From contig CP136061.1 in NCBI GenBank assembly GCA_032622095.1, positions 23,872,991 through 23,936,990 on the forward strand: a DNA stretch of 64,000 nt. Direction: 5' to 3'. Position numbers and translations under genes: made by a program. This stretch comes from Siphonodentalium dalli. Lineage: Eukaryota; Mollusca; Scaphopoda; Gadilida; Siphonodentaliidae. The notes under the pieces were generated by a model, which was given only the letters and a program-made list of their open reading frames with translations, did not search any database and was not told the DNA's origin. This document shows, piece after piece, positions 30,401 to 43,955 of this stretch (position 1 is the first letter of the stretch; every line of letters starts with the position of its first letter).

Positions 30401-32049
30401 TTACAACTCAGGGATTTATGACTTTATCGAAGGATTTATGGCTCTAACCCAGAGATTCGTGATTACAACTCAGGGATTAATGACTTTTTTGAAGGATTTA
30501 TGGCTCTAACCCGGAGATTCATGAATACAATTCTGGGATTTGTGACTTTTTCGATGGATTTATGGCTCTAACCCCGAGATTCATGACTACAACTCAGGGA
30601 TTTTGACTTTTTCGAAGGATTTGTGGTTCTTACCCAGTGATTCATGAATACAACTCAGGGATTTATGACTTTTTCAAAGGATTTATGGTTCTAACCCAGA
30701 GATTCATGAATACAACTCATGGATTTATGACTTTTTCAAAGGATTTATGGTTCTAACCCAGAGATTCATGAATACAACTCAGGAATTTATGACTTTTTCG
30801 AAGGATTTATGGCTCTAACCCAGAGATTCTTGACTACAACTCAGGGATTTGTGACTTTTTCGAAGGATTTGTGGCTCTAACCCAGAGATTCATGAATACA
30901 ACGCAGGGATTTATGACTTTTTCGAAGGATTTGTGGCTCTATCGCAGAGATTCATGAATACAACTCTGGGATTCATGACTTTTTCGAAGGATTTATGGCT
31001 CTAACCCCGAGATTCATGACTACAACTCAGGGATTTATGACTTTTTGCGAAGGATTTATGGCTCTAACCCCGAGATTCATGACTACAACTCAGGGATTTA
31101 TGACTTTTTCGAAGGATTTATGGTTCTAACCCAGAGATTCACGAATAGAACTCAGGGAGTTATGACTTTTTCGAAGGATTTATGGTTCTGACCCAGAGAT
31201 TCATGAATAGAACTCAGGGATTTATGACTTTTTCGAAGGATTTATGGTTCTAACCCAGAGATTCATGAATAGAACTCAGGGATTTATGACTTTTTCGAAG
31301 GATTTATGGCTTTAACCCCGAGATTCATGACTACAACTCAGGGATTTATGACTTTTTTGAAGGATTTATGGCTCTAACACCGAGATTCATGACTACAACT
31401 CAGGGATTTATGACTTTTTCGAAGGATTTATGTCTCTAACCCCGAGATTCATGACTACAACTCAGGGATTTATGACTTTTTCGAAGAATTTGTGGCTCTA
31501 ACCCAGAGATTCATGATTACAACTCAGGGATTTATGACTTTTTCGAAGGATTTATGGTTCTAACCCAGAGAATCATGAATAGAACTCAGGGATTTATGAC
31601 TTTTTCGAAGGATTTATGGCTCTAACACCGAGATTCATGATTACAACTCAGGGATTTATGACTTTATCGAAGGATTTATGGCTCTAACCCAGAGATTCGT
31701 GATTACAACTCAGGGATTTATGACTTTTTTGAAGGATTTATGGCTCTAACCCGGAGATTCATGAATACAATTCTGGGATTTGTGACTTTTTCGATGGATT
31801 TATGGCTCTAACCCCGAGATTCATGACTACAAATCAGGGATTTATGACTTTTTCGAAGGATTTGTGGTTCTTACCCAGTGATTCATGAATACAACTCAGG
31901 GATTTATGACTTTTTCAAAGGATTTATGGTTCTAACCCAGAGATTCATGAATACAACTCAGGGATTTATGACTTTTTCAAAGGATTTATGGTTCTAACCC
32001 AGAGATTCATGAATACAACTCAGGAATTTATGACTTTTTCGAAGGATTT

Positions 32050-35000
32050 ATGGCTCTAACCCAGAGATTCTTGACTACAACTCAGGGATTTATGACTTTT
32101 TCGAAGGATTATGGCTCTAACCCCGAGATTCATGACTACAAGCCAGGGATTTATGACTTTTTCGAAGGATTTATGGCTCTAACCCAGAGATTCATGAATA
32201 CAACGCATGGATTTATGACTTTTTCGAAGGATTTATGGCTCTAACCCAGAGATTCATGATTACAACTCAGGGATTTATGACTTTATCGAAGGATTTTATA
32301 TTAATATGGCTCTAACCCAGAGATTCATGACTACAACTCAGGGATTTATGACTTTTTCGAAGGATTTATGGCTCTAACCCAGAGATTCATGAATACAACG
32401 CAGGAATTTATGACTTTTTCGAAGGATTTATGGCTCTAACCCAGAGATTCATGAATACAACTCAGGGATTTATGACTTTTTCGAACGATTTTTGGCTCTA
32501 ACCCAGAGATTCATGATTACAACTCAGGGATTTATGACTTTTTCGAAGGATTTATGGTTCTAACCCAGAGATACATGAATAGAACTCAGGGATTTATGAC
32601 TTTTTCGGAGGATTTATGGCTCTAACCCCGAGATTCATGACTATAACTCAGGGATTTATGACTTTTTCGAAGGATTTATGGCTCTAACCCCGAGATTCAT
32701 GAATACAACTCAGGGATTTATGACTTTTTCGAAGGATTTATGGCTCTAACCCCGAGATTCATGACTACAACTCAGGGATTTATGACTTTTTCGAAGGATT
32801 TGTGGTTCTTACCCAGTGATTCATGAATACAACTCAGGGATTTATGACTTTTTCAAAGGATTTATGGTTCTAACCCAGAGATTCATGAATACAACTCAGG
32901 GATTTATGACTTTTTCAAAGGATTTATGGTTCTAACCCTGAGATTCATGAATACAACTCAGGAATTTATGACTTTTTCGAAGATTTATGGCTCTAACCCA
33001 GAGATTCTTGACTACAACTCAGGGATTTATGACTTTTTCGAAGGATTATGGCTCTAACCCCGAGATTCATTACTACAAGCCCGGGATTTATGACTTTTTC
33101 GAAGGATTTATGGCTCTAACCCAGAGATTCATGAATACAACTCAGGGATTTATGACTTTTTCGAAGGATTTATGGCTCTAACCCAGAGATTCATGATTAC
33201 AACTCAGGGATTTATGACTTTATCGAAGGATTTTATATTAATATGGCTCTAACCCAGAGATTCATGACTACAACTCAGGGATTTATGACTTTTTCGAAGG
33301 ATTTATGGCTCTAACCCAGAGATTCATGAATACAACGCAGGGATTTATGACTTTTTCGAAGGATTTATGGCTCTAACCCAGAGATTCATGAATACAACTC
33401 AGGGATTTATGACTTTTTCGAACGATTTTTGGCTCTAACCCAGAGATTCATGATTACAACTCAGGGATTTATGACTTTTTCGAAGGATTTATGGTTCTAA
33501 CCCAGAGATACATGAATAGAACTCAGGGATTTATGACTTTTTCTGAGGATTTATGGCTCTAACCCCGAGATTCATGACTACAACTCGGGGATTTATGACT
33601 TTTTCGAAGGATTTGTGGCTCTAATCCAGAGATTCATGAATACAACGCAGGGATTTATGACTTTTTCGAAGGATTTATGGTTCTAACCCAGAGATTCATG
33701 ATTACAACTCAGGGATTTATGACTGTTTTGAAGGATTTATGGCTCTAACCCGGAGATTCATGAATAGAACTCAGGGATTTATGACTTTTTCGAAGGATTT
33801 ATGGCTCTAACCCCGAGATTCATGACTACAACTCGGGGATTTATGACTTTTTCGAAGGATTTGTGGCTCTAATCCAGAGATTCATGAATACAACGCAGGG
33901 ATTTATGACTTTTTCGAAGGATTTATGGTTCTAACCCAGAGATTCATGATTACAACTCAGGGATTTATGACTGTTTTGAAGGATTTATGGCTCTAACCCG
34001 GAGATTCATGAATACAACGCAGGGATTTATGACTTTTTCGAAGGATTTGTGGCTCTAACCCCGAGATTCATGACTACAACTCAGGGAGTTATGACTTTTT
34101 CGAAGGATTTATGGCTCTTACCCAGAGATTCATGATTACAACTCAGGGATTTGTGACTTTTTCGAAGGATTTGTGGCTCTAACCCAGAGATTCAAGAATA
34201 CAACGCAGGGATTTATGACTTTTTCGAAGGATTTGTGGCTCTATCGCAGAGATTCATGAATACAACTCAGGGATTTATGACTTTTTCGAAGGATTTATGG
34301 CTCTAACCCCGAGATTCATGACTACAACTCAGGGATTTATGACTTTTTCGAAGGATTTGTGGTTCTTACCCAGTGATTCATGAATACAACTCAGGGATTT
34401 ATGACTTTTTCAAAGGATTTATGGTTCTAACCCAGAGATTCATGAATACAACTCAGGGATTTATGACTTTTTCAAAGGATTTATGGTTCTAACCCTGAGA
34501 TTCATGAATACAACTCAGGAATTTATGACTTTTTCGAAGATTTATGGCTCTAACCCAGAGATTCTTGACTACAACTCAGGGATTTATGACTTTTTCGAAG
34601 GATTATGGCTCTAACCCCGAGATTCATTACTACAAGCCCGGGATTTATGACTTTTTCGAAGGATTTATGGCTCTAACCCAGAGATTCATGAATACAACGC
34701 AGGGATTTATGACTTTTTCGAAGGATTTATGGCTCTAACCCAGAGATTCATGATTACAACTCAGGGATTTATGACTTTATCGAAGGATTTTATATTAATA
34801 TGGCTCTAACCCAGAGATTCATGACTACAACTCAGGGATTTATGACTTTTTCGAAGGATTTATGGCTCTAACCCAGAGATTCATGAATACAACGCAGGGA
34901 TTTATGACTTTTTCGAAGGATTTATGGCTCTAACCCAGAGATTCATGAATACAACTCAGGGATTTATGACTTTTTCGAACGATTTTTGGCTCTAACCCAG

Positions 35001-35480
35001 AGATTCATGATTACAACTCAGGGATTTATGACTTTTTCGAAGGATTTATGGTTCTAACCCAGAGATACATGAATAGAACTCAGGGATTTATGAATTTTTC
35101 TGAGGATTTATGGCTCTAACCCCGAGATTCATGACTACAACTCGGGGATTTATGACTTTTTCGAAGGATTTGTGGCTCTAATCCAGAGATTCATGAATAC
35201 AACGCAGGGATTTATGACTTTTTCGAAGGATTTATGGTTCTAACCCAGAGATTCATGATTACAACTCAGGGATTTATGACTGTTTTGAAGGATTTATGGC
35301 TCTAACCCGGAGATTCATGAATAGAACTCAGGAATTTATGACTTTTTCGAAGGATTTATGGCTCTAACCCCGAGATTCATGACTACAACTCGGGGATTTA
35401 TGACTTTTTCGAAGGATTTGTGGCTCTAATCCAGAGATTCATGAATACAACGCAGGGATTTATGACTTTTTCGAAGGATT
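32050..35480 (+). repeat. 937/1,557-bp higher-order blocks with 61-bp monomers
   Basis: A sub-family defined by GAAGGATTATGG (a 61-bp monomer), an ACTACAAGCC variant and CGAACGATTTTTGG recurs at 32,050, 32,987 and 34,544, with a diverged relative at 38,210. The offsets are 937 and 1,557 bp, that is 15 or 25 monomers, plus 9 for the insertion variant, minus 2 for the short monomers. Confidence 0.75.
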
Positions 35481-38400
35481 TATGGTTCTAACCCAGAGAT
35501 TCATGATTACAACTCAGGGATTTATGACTGTTTTGAAGGATTTATGGCTCTAACCCGGAGATTCATGAATACAACGCAGGGATTTATGACTTTTTCGAAG
35601 GATTTGTGGCTCTAACCCCGAGATTCATGACTACAACTCAGGGAGTTATGACTTTTTCGAAGGATTTATGGCTCTTACACAGAGATTCATGATTACAACT
35701 CAGGGATTTGTGACTTTTTCGAAGGATTTGTGGCTCTAACCCAGAGATTCAAGAATACAACGCAGGGATTTATGACTTTTTCGAAGGATTTGTGGCTCTA
35801 TCGCAGAGATTCATGAATACAACTCAGGGATTCATGACTTTTCCGAAGGATTTATGTCTCTAACCCCGAGATTCATGACTACAACTCAGGGATTTATGAC
35901 TTTTTCGAAGGATTTATGGCTCTAACCCCGAGATTCATGACTACAACTCAGGGAGTTATGAGTTTTTCGAAGGATTTATGGTTCTAACCCAGAGATTCAT
36001 GAATAGAACTCAGGGATTTATGACTTTTTCGAAGGATTTATGGTTCTAACCCAGAGATTCATGAATAGAACTCAGGGATTTATGACTTTTTCGAAGGATT
36101 TATGGTTCTAACCCAGAGATTCATGAATAGAACTCAGGGATTTATGACTTTTTCGAAGGATTTATGGTTCTAACCCAGAGATTCATGAATACAACTCAGG
36201 GATTTATGACTTTTTCGAAGGATTTATGGTTCTAACCCAGAGATTCATGATTACAACTCAGGGATTTATAACTTTATCGAAGGATTTATGGCTCTAACCC
36301 AGAGATTTGTGATTACAACTCAGGGATTTATGACTTTTTTGAAGGATTTATGGCTCTAACCCGGAGATTCATGAATACAATTCTGGGATTTGTGACTTTT
36401 TCGATGGATTTATGGCTCTAACCCCGAGATTCATGACTACAACTCAGGGATTTATGACTTTTTCGAAGGATTTATGGCTCTAACCCAGAGATTCATGAAT
36501 ACAACGCAGGGATTTGTGACTTTTTCGAAGGATTTATGGCTCTAACCCAGAGATTCATGAATACAACTCAGGGATTTATGACTTTTTCGAACGATTTTTG
36601 GCTCTAACCCAGAGATTCATGATTACAACTCAGGGATTTATGACTTTTTCGAAGGATTTATGGTTCTAACCCAGAGATACATGAATAGAACTCAGGGATT
36701 TATGACTTTTTCTGAGGATTTATGGCTCTAACCCCGAGATTCATGACTACAACTCGGGGATTTATGACTTTTTCGAAGGATTTGTGGCTCTAATCCAGAG
36801 ATTCATGAATACAACGCAGGGATTTATGACTTTTTCGAAGGATTTATGGTTCTAACCCAGAGATTCATGATTACAACTCAGGGATTTATGACTGTTTTGA
36901 AGGATTTATGGCTCTTACCCAGAGATTCATGATTACAACTCAGGGATTTGTGACTTTTTCGAAGGATTTGTGGCTCTAACCCAGAGATTCAAGAATAGAA
37001 CTCAGGGATTTATGACTTTTTCGAAGGATTTATGGCTCTAACCCCGAGATTCATGACTACAACTCGGGGATTTATGACTTTTTCGAAGGATTTGTGGCTC
37101 TAATCCAGAGATTCATGAATACAACGCAGGGATTTATGACTTTTTCGAAGGATTTATGGTTCTAACCCAGAGATTCATGATTACAACTCAGGGATTTATG
37201 ACTGTTTTGAAGGATTTATGGCTCTAACCCGGAGATTCATGAATACAACGCAGGGATTTATGACTTTTTCGAAGGATTTGTGGCTCTAACCCCGAGATTC
37301 ATGACTACAACTCAGGGAGTTATGACTTTTTCGAAGGATTTATGGCTCTTACCCAGAGATTCATGATTACAACTCAGGGATTTGTGACTTTTTCGAAGGA
37401 TTTGTGGCTCTAACCCAGAGATTCAAGAATACAACGCAGGGATTTATGACTTTTTCGAAGGATTTGTGGCTCTATCGCAGAGATTCATGAATACAACTAA
37501 GGGATTCATGACTTTTTCGAAGGATTTATGTCTCTAACCCCGAGATTCATGACTACAACTCAGGGATTTATGACTTTTTCGAAGGATTTATGGCTCTAAC
37601 CCCGAGATTCATGACTACAACTCAGGGAGTTATGAGTTTTTCGAAGGATTTATGGTTCTAACCCAGAGATTCATGAATAGAACTCAGGGATTTATGACTT
37701 TTTCGAAGGATTTATGGTTCTAACCCAGAGATTCATGAATAGAACTCAGGGATTTATGACTTTTTCGAAGGATTTATGGTTCTAACCCAGAGATTCATGA
37801 ATAGAACTCAGGGATTTATGACTTTTTCGAAGGATTTATGGTTCTAACCCAGAGATTTGTGATTACAACTCAGGGATTTATGACTTTTTTGAAGGATTTA
37901 TGGCTCTAACCCGGAGATTCATGATTACAATTCTGGGATTTGTGACTTTTTCGATGGATTTATGGCTCTAACCCCGAGATTCATGACTACAACTCAGGGA
38001 TTTATGACTTTTTCGAAGGATTTGTGGTTCTTACCCAGTGATTCATGAATACAACTCAGGGATTTATGACTTTTTCAAAGGATGTATGGTTCTAACCCAG
38101 AGATTCATGAATACAACTCAGGGATTTATGACTTTTTCAAAGGATTTATGGTTCTAACCCAGAGATTCATGAATAAAACTCAGGAATTTATGACTTTTTC
38201 GAAGGATTTATGGCTCTAACCCAGAGATTCTTGACTACAACTCAGGGATTTATGACTTTTTCGAATGATTATGGCTCTAACCCCGGGATTCATGACTACA
38301 ACTCAGGGATTTATGACCTTTTCGAAGGATTTATGGCTCTAACCCAGAGATTCATGAATACAACGCAGGGATTTATGACTTTTTCGAAGGATTTATGGCT

Positions 38401-38799
38401 CTAACCCAGAGATTCATGATTACTACTCAGGGATTTATGACTTTATCGAAGGATTTTATATTAATATGGCTCTAACCCAGAGATTCATGACTACAACTCA
38501 GGGATTTATGACTTTTTCGAAGGATTTATGGCTCTAACCCAGAGATTCATGAATACAACGCAGGGATTTATGTCTTTTTCGAAGGATTTATGGCTCTAAC
38601 CCAGAGATTCATGAATACAACTCAGGGATTTATGACTTTTTCGAACGATTTTTGGCTCTAACCCAGAGATTCATGATTACAACTCAGGGATTTATGACTT
38701 TTTCGAAGGATTTATGGTTCTAACCCGGAGATACATGAATAGAACTCAGGGATTTATGACTTTTTCGAAGGATTTATGGCTCTAACCCCGAGATTCAGG

Positions 38800-41700
38800 A
38801 CTACAACTCAGGGATTTATGACTTTTTCGGAGATTCATGTTTTGAACTGAGGGATTTATGACTTTTTAGAAGGATTTATGGTTCTAACCCCGAGATTCAT
38901 GAATACAACTCAGGGATTTATGACTTTTTCGAAGAATTTGTGGTTCTCACCCCGTGATTCATGACTACAACTCAGGGATTTATGACTTTTTCGAAGGATT
39001 TGTGGTTCTCACCCCGAGATTCATGAATACAACTCAGGAATTAATGACTTTTTCAAAGGATTTGTGGCTCTAACCCAGAGATTCATGAATACAACTCAGG
39101 GATTTATGACTTTTTCGAAGGATTTATGGCTCTAACCCAGAGATTCATGAATACAACTCAGGGATTTATGACTTTGTCGAAGGATTTATGGCTCTAACCC
39201 AGAGATTCATGATTACAACTCAGGGATTTATGACTTTTTCGAAGGATTTATGGTTCTAACCCAGAGATTCATGAATAGAACTCAGGGATTTATGACTTTT
39301 TCGAAGGATTTATGGCTCTAACCCCGAGATTCATGACTACAACTCAGGGATTTATGACTTTTTCGAAGGATTTATGGTTCTAACCCAGAGATTCATGAAT
39401 ATAACTCAGGGATTTATGACTTTTTCGAAGGATTTAAGGTTCTAACCCAGAGATTCATGAATACAACTCAGGGATTTATGACTTTTTCGAAGGATTTATG
39501 GTTCTAACCCAGAGATTCATGATTACAACTCAGGGATTTATGACTTTATCGAAGGATTTTATATTAATATGGCTCTAACCCAGAGATTCATGATTACAAC
39601 TCAGGGATTTATGACTTTTTCGAAGGATTTATGGTTCTAACCTAGAGATTCATGAATAGAACTCAGGGATTTATGACTTTTTCGAAGGATTTATGGCTCT
39701 AACCCCAAGATTCATGACTACAACTCAGGGATTTATGACTTTTTCGAAGGATTTATGGTTCTAACCCAGAGATTCATGAATACAACTCATGGATTTATGA
39801 CTTTATCGAAGGATTTATGGCGCTAACCCAGAGATTCGTGATTACAAGTCAGGGATTTATGACTTTATCGAAGGATTTATGGCTCTAACCCAGAGATTCG
39901 TGATTACAACTCAGGGATTTATGACTTTTTTGAAGGATTTATGGCTCTAACCCGGAGATTCATCAATACAATTCAGGGATTTGTGACTTTTTCGATGGAT
40001 TTATGGCTCTAACCCAGAGATTCATGACTACAACTCAGCGATTTATGACTTTTTCGAAGGATTTAAGGCTCTAACCCAGAGATTCATGACTACAACTCAG
40101 GGATTTATGACTTTTTCGAAGGATTATGGCTCTAACCCCGAGATTGATGACTACACCTCAGAGATTTATGACTTTTTCGAAGGATTTGTGGTTCTAACGC
40201 AGAGATTCATGAATAAAACTCAGGGATTTATGACTTTTTCGAAGGATTTAAGGCTCTAACCCAGAGATTCATGACTACAACTCAGGGATTTATGACTTTT
40301 TCGAAGGATTATGGCTCTAACCCCGAGATTCATGACTACAACTCAGGGATTTATGACTTTTTCGAAGGATTTGTGGCTCTAACCCAGAGATTCATGAATA
40401 CAACGCTGGGATTTATGACTTTTTCGAAGGATTTATGGCTCTAACCCAGAGATTCATGACAACTCAGGGATTTATGACTTTTACGAATTATTTATGGCTC
40501 TAACCCAGAGATTCATGAATACAACTCAGGGATTTATGACTTTTTCAAAGGATTTATGGCTCTAACCCCGAGATTCATGACTACAACTCAGGGATTTGTG
40601 ACTTTTTCGAAGGATTTATGGCTCTAACCCAGATATTCATGACTTCAACTCAGGGATTTATGACTTTTTCGAAGGATTTATGGCTCTAACCCTGAGGTTC
40701 ATTATTACAACTCAGGGATTTATGACTTTTTCGAAGGATTTATGGCTCTAACCCTGAGATTCATTATTACAACTCAGGGATTTATGACTTTATCGAAGGA
40801 TTTATGGCTCTAACCCAGAGATTCGTGATTACAACTCAGGGATTTGACTTTTTCGAAGGATTTATGGTTCTAACCCCGAGATTCGACATTTTTTTTCGAA
40901 GGATTTGTGATTCTCATCGAAGGGTTTGTGGTTCTTACCCAGAGATTCATGACTACATCTCAGGGATTTATGACTTTATCGAAGGATTTATGGCTCTAAC
41001 CCCGAGATTCATGACTACAACTCAGGGATTTATGACTTTTTCGAAGGATTTATGGCTCTAACCCAGATATTCATGATTACAACTCAGGGATTTATGACTT
41101 TATCGAAGGATTTATGGCTCTAACCCAGAGATTCGTGATTACAACTCAGGGATTTATGACTTTTTTGAAGGATCTATGGCTCTAACCCGGTGATTCATGA
41201 ATACAATTCAGGGATTTATGACTTTTTCGATGGATTTATGGCTCTAACTCAGAGATTCATGACTACAACTCAGGGATTTATGACTTTTTCGAAAGATTTA
41301 TAGCTCTAACCCCGAGATTCATGACTACAACTCAGGGATTTATGACTTTTTCGAAGGATTTGTGGTTCTTACCCAGAGATTGATGAATACAACTCAGGGA
41401 TTTATGACTTTTTCAAAGGATTTATGGTTCTAACCCAGAGATTCATGAATACAACTCAGGGATTTATGACTTTTTCGAAGGATTTATGGCTCTAACCCAG
41501 AGATTCATGACTGCAACTCATGGATTTATGACTTTTTCGAAGGATTTATGGTTCTAACGCCGGAATTCATGAATGCAACTCAGGGATTTATGACTTTTTC
41601 GAAGGAATTGTGGTTCTTACCCAGAGATTCATGATTACAACTCAGGGATTTATGACTTTTTCGAAGGATTTATGGTTCTAACCCCGAGATTCATGAATAC

Positions 41701-42426
41701 AACTCAGGGATTTATGACTTTTTTGAAGGATTTATGGCTCTAACCCAGAGATTCATGATTACAACTCAGGGATTTATGACTTTATCGAAGGATTTATGGC
41801 TCTAACACAGATATTCATGACTACAACTCAGGGATTTATGACTTTTTCGAAGGATTTATGGCTCTAACACAGAGATTCATGATTACAACTCAGGGATTTA
41901 TGACTTTTTCGAAGGATTTATGGCTCTAACCCCGATATTCATGACTACAACTCAGGGATTTATGACTTTTTCGAAGGATTTATGGTTCTCACCCAGAGAC
42001 TCATGAATACAACTCAGGGATTTATGACTTTTTCAAAGGATTTATGGTTCTCACCCAGAGACTCATGAATACAACTCAGGGATTTATGACTTTTTCGAAG
42101 GATTTATGGCTCTAACCCTGAGATTCATTATTACAACTCAGGGATTTATGACTTTTTCGAAGGATTTATGGCTCTAACCCAGAGATTCGTGACTACAACT
42201 CAGGGATTTATGACTTTTTCGAAGGATTTATGGCTCTAACCCAGAGATTCATGACTACAACTCAGGGATTTATGATTTTTTCGAAGGATTTATGGCTCTA
42301 ACCCGGAGATTCATGACTACAACTCAGAGATTTATGACTTTTTCGATGGATTTATGGATCTAACCCAGATATTCATGCTTACAACTCGGGAATTTATGAC
42401 TTTTTTGAAGGATTTATGGCTCTAAT
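38800..42426 (+). repeat. Degenerate right edge of the satellite array
   Basis: Monomers here are less uniform than in the core. A truncated unit lies at 38,825 to 38,860 (CATGTTTTGAACTGAGGG), a deletion at 40,459 (CATGACAACTCAGGG), a shortened GGGATTTGACTTT unit at 40,841, and a rearranged run at 40,880 to 40,935. The last recognisable unit ends near 42,426, and the sequence then becomes non-repetitive. Decay at an array margin is what unequal exchange predicts. Confidence 0.8.
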
Positions 42427-43224
42427 CTAATTAAAGATAACAATATTCATTTCGTCACTGAGGTGTCTTGACTGATATATGGTATTCACATCAAAATGTT
42501 TCAAAATGTTGAGTAGCCTTAGTATTTTGCTAGCATATAGCGTACACTCAAAGAGTATGTGACAGTATCATGATCAGAACGTGACCGAATAACTCTTTTA
42601 AGGGCACGGATGGCCTTCGTTGTAGATTACAATTTAGAAATAACAGTTTCCAAATTATGAACATTTACTCAAGAATTTTGTTATAGTATAATGTAATGAA
42701 ATAGTATGAATGCGATATTTCCACTAATCACATATTGTGTGAGCTGAGCGTGTGTTTATATACAGCACGTAAATAATGAGAGATAAACAAAACACCCAAC
42801 ACCTGATGATTGTTTAGGAGAGCGATTCACGGTGATCCATTCAACACTGAAATATTGAGTAACAAGGATTAGCGAGAGCTATGCCAGTATCTTGTAAACA
42901 ACTTAATGTTAACCAACATGCCATAGAGTGGTAAATCCAGTGTTGAGTGTTTAGTTTATCACATACTATTTACGTACTGTATACTGTAACATAACTTGTA
43001 TTTGGTTCAATAACACAACGTAAAAACTGGACGCCGTTAAGACCATCCGTATTTGAAAACAAAATTCCATCATTCAGTCTTTATATCCCCAATTACTAGA
43101 GACTGGGGACTCTAATTTAATAAAATAATAATGTCTTTAATAATGGCATCATGAATTCAAAACACGACGCTGAGAAACGTTTAGTGATGTCAGCCAGAGC
43201 CTGCGACAGCTCGTCTGATTCCGA
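42427..43224. other. No gene seen; satellite flank
   Basis: AT-rich sequence with no satellite monomers, no open frame of note and no RNA gene that I recognise. It marks the boundary between the array and the gene-bearing flank. Confidence 0.6.
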
Positions 43225-43480
43225 ATCAGAATCAGAATCACTTTATTGCAAAAGCTTTTATTTAACACAGAACATGCAAAATGTATATACATATGTATGA
43301 TAGCAGGAAACGATAGTGACTATAATATTATACTCAGTTTACCCATGTCGCATAATACCATATACTATTTCTATATCTCAACCCCTCTGGTGAAAGCACG
43401 CCCATTCCCATTTTGTCATCCACATCGCATACTCCAGATGAACAGCAGTACTGTATAGCACGTACATATCGTTGTGTTAT
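43225..43480 (-). mobile_element. Probable LINE 3' tail fragment
   Basis: Read on the minus strand the segment ends in GCAATAAAGTGATTC followed by further TGATTC units. A polyadenylation-like AATAAA followed by a short TGATTC microsatellite resembles the 3' ends of several non-LTR retrotransposons. The upstream extent is uncertain, and the 70-codon plus-strand frame here is not credible coding sequence. Confidence 0.4.
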
Positions 43481-43553
43481 TGTGTCTGATATTTTCATAC
43501 CATATCTTGCTGGATTATCTCTTTAAATAACAAATTTGAAATAGTTGCGTGTT

Positions 43554-43955
43554 TATAAAATAATAGATATGAATTGATTACCCCCTGTCCGGAAAGGCTT
43601 GGGACACTTTATCTATGTTTAGAACAGATCATTCGGCAATACCATATAGCGATAGACTGGATAGAGGGCAGTAGGCTGTTCCCATGGCTACGTACCGAAC
43701 GTCCAATGTCCCAGATTGATTGATTGTATAGATTGTTTTATTCCATAGCTATAAGCGATAATGAGTCTAATTTACGTTTATTTGTGACAAAATATTACGC
43801 AATAAAATTTCTGGTCTCTGTTAACAGTAACCACTATTGTTCGTTAGCTAAACAATCACACACTTTTAGACCAGAAAATATTCGAAATAAAATCGATATT
43901 AATAGATAGAACCATTTCCGGACAGGAGTCATCGATTCATATATAATATTTTATA
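43554..43955. mobile_element. MITE with about 50-bp inverted ends (CCTGTCCGGAAA family)
   Basis: The left end (TATAAAATAATAG, then GAATTGATTACCCC and CTGTCCGGAAA) is the imperfect reverse complement of the right end (TTTCCGGACAG, GAGTCATCGATTCAT, ATATTTTATA). The 402-bp element has no coding capacity. A related fragment lies at 62,720 to 62,812, where GTATAAAATAATAAATATGA and CTGTCCGGAAATG recur, followed by sequence matching the reverse complement of about 43,850 to 43,915. Confidence 0.7.

Larger units (their letters stand above)
1..42426 (+). repeat. 62-bp satellite array with higher-order structure
   Basis: A continuous head-to-tail array of a 62-bp monomer, about 680 copies, truncated by the left window edge. 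Every unit carries the landmarks GGGATTTATGACTTTTTCGA, AAGGATTTRTGG and TAACCCMGAGATTC, always in the same orientation. Common variation is at the AATAC/AATAG/ACTAC/ATTAC site, the CTCAGG/CGCAGG/CTCTGG site, and CCAGAG versus CCCGAG. Length variants are a 71-bp monomer with a 9-bp insertion, a 63-bp monomer (TTTTTGCGAAGG) and 61-bp monomers. Because 62 is not a multiple of 3, the frame shifts at each unit, and a TAA in CTCTAACCC closes frames after about three monomers. No gene is present. The array is probably pericentromeric or other heterochromatic satellite; that role is inferred. Confidence 0.97.

Noticed and set aside
9911..41061. Nine plus-strand open frames of 60 to 85 codons in the satellite (for example 9,911, 12,782, 32,050, 40,804), with a repeated peptide rich in GFMTFSKD
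   Set aside because: They are the satellite monomer read through about three units until the TAA in CTCTAACCC. The monomer is 62 bp, so no frame persists, and the frames recur only because the blocks are duplicated.
1..42426. CENP-B-box-like or telomeric repeat in the satellite
   Set aside because: The monomer has TTCGAAGG but no spaced CGGG as the CENP-B box needs, and no TTAGGG-type runs are present.
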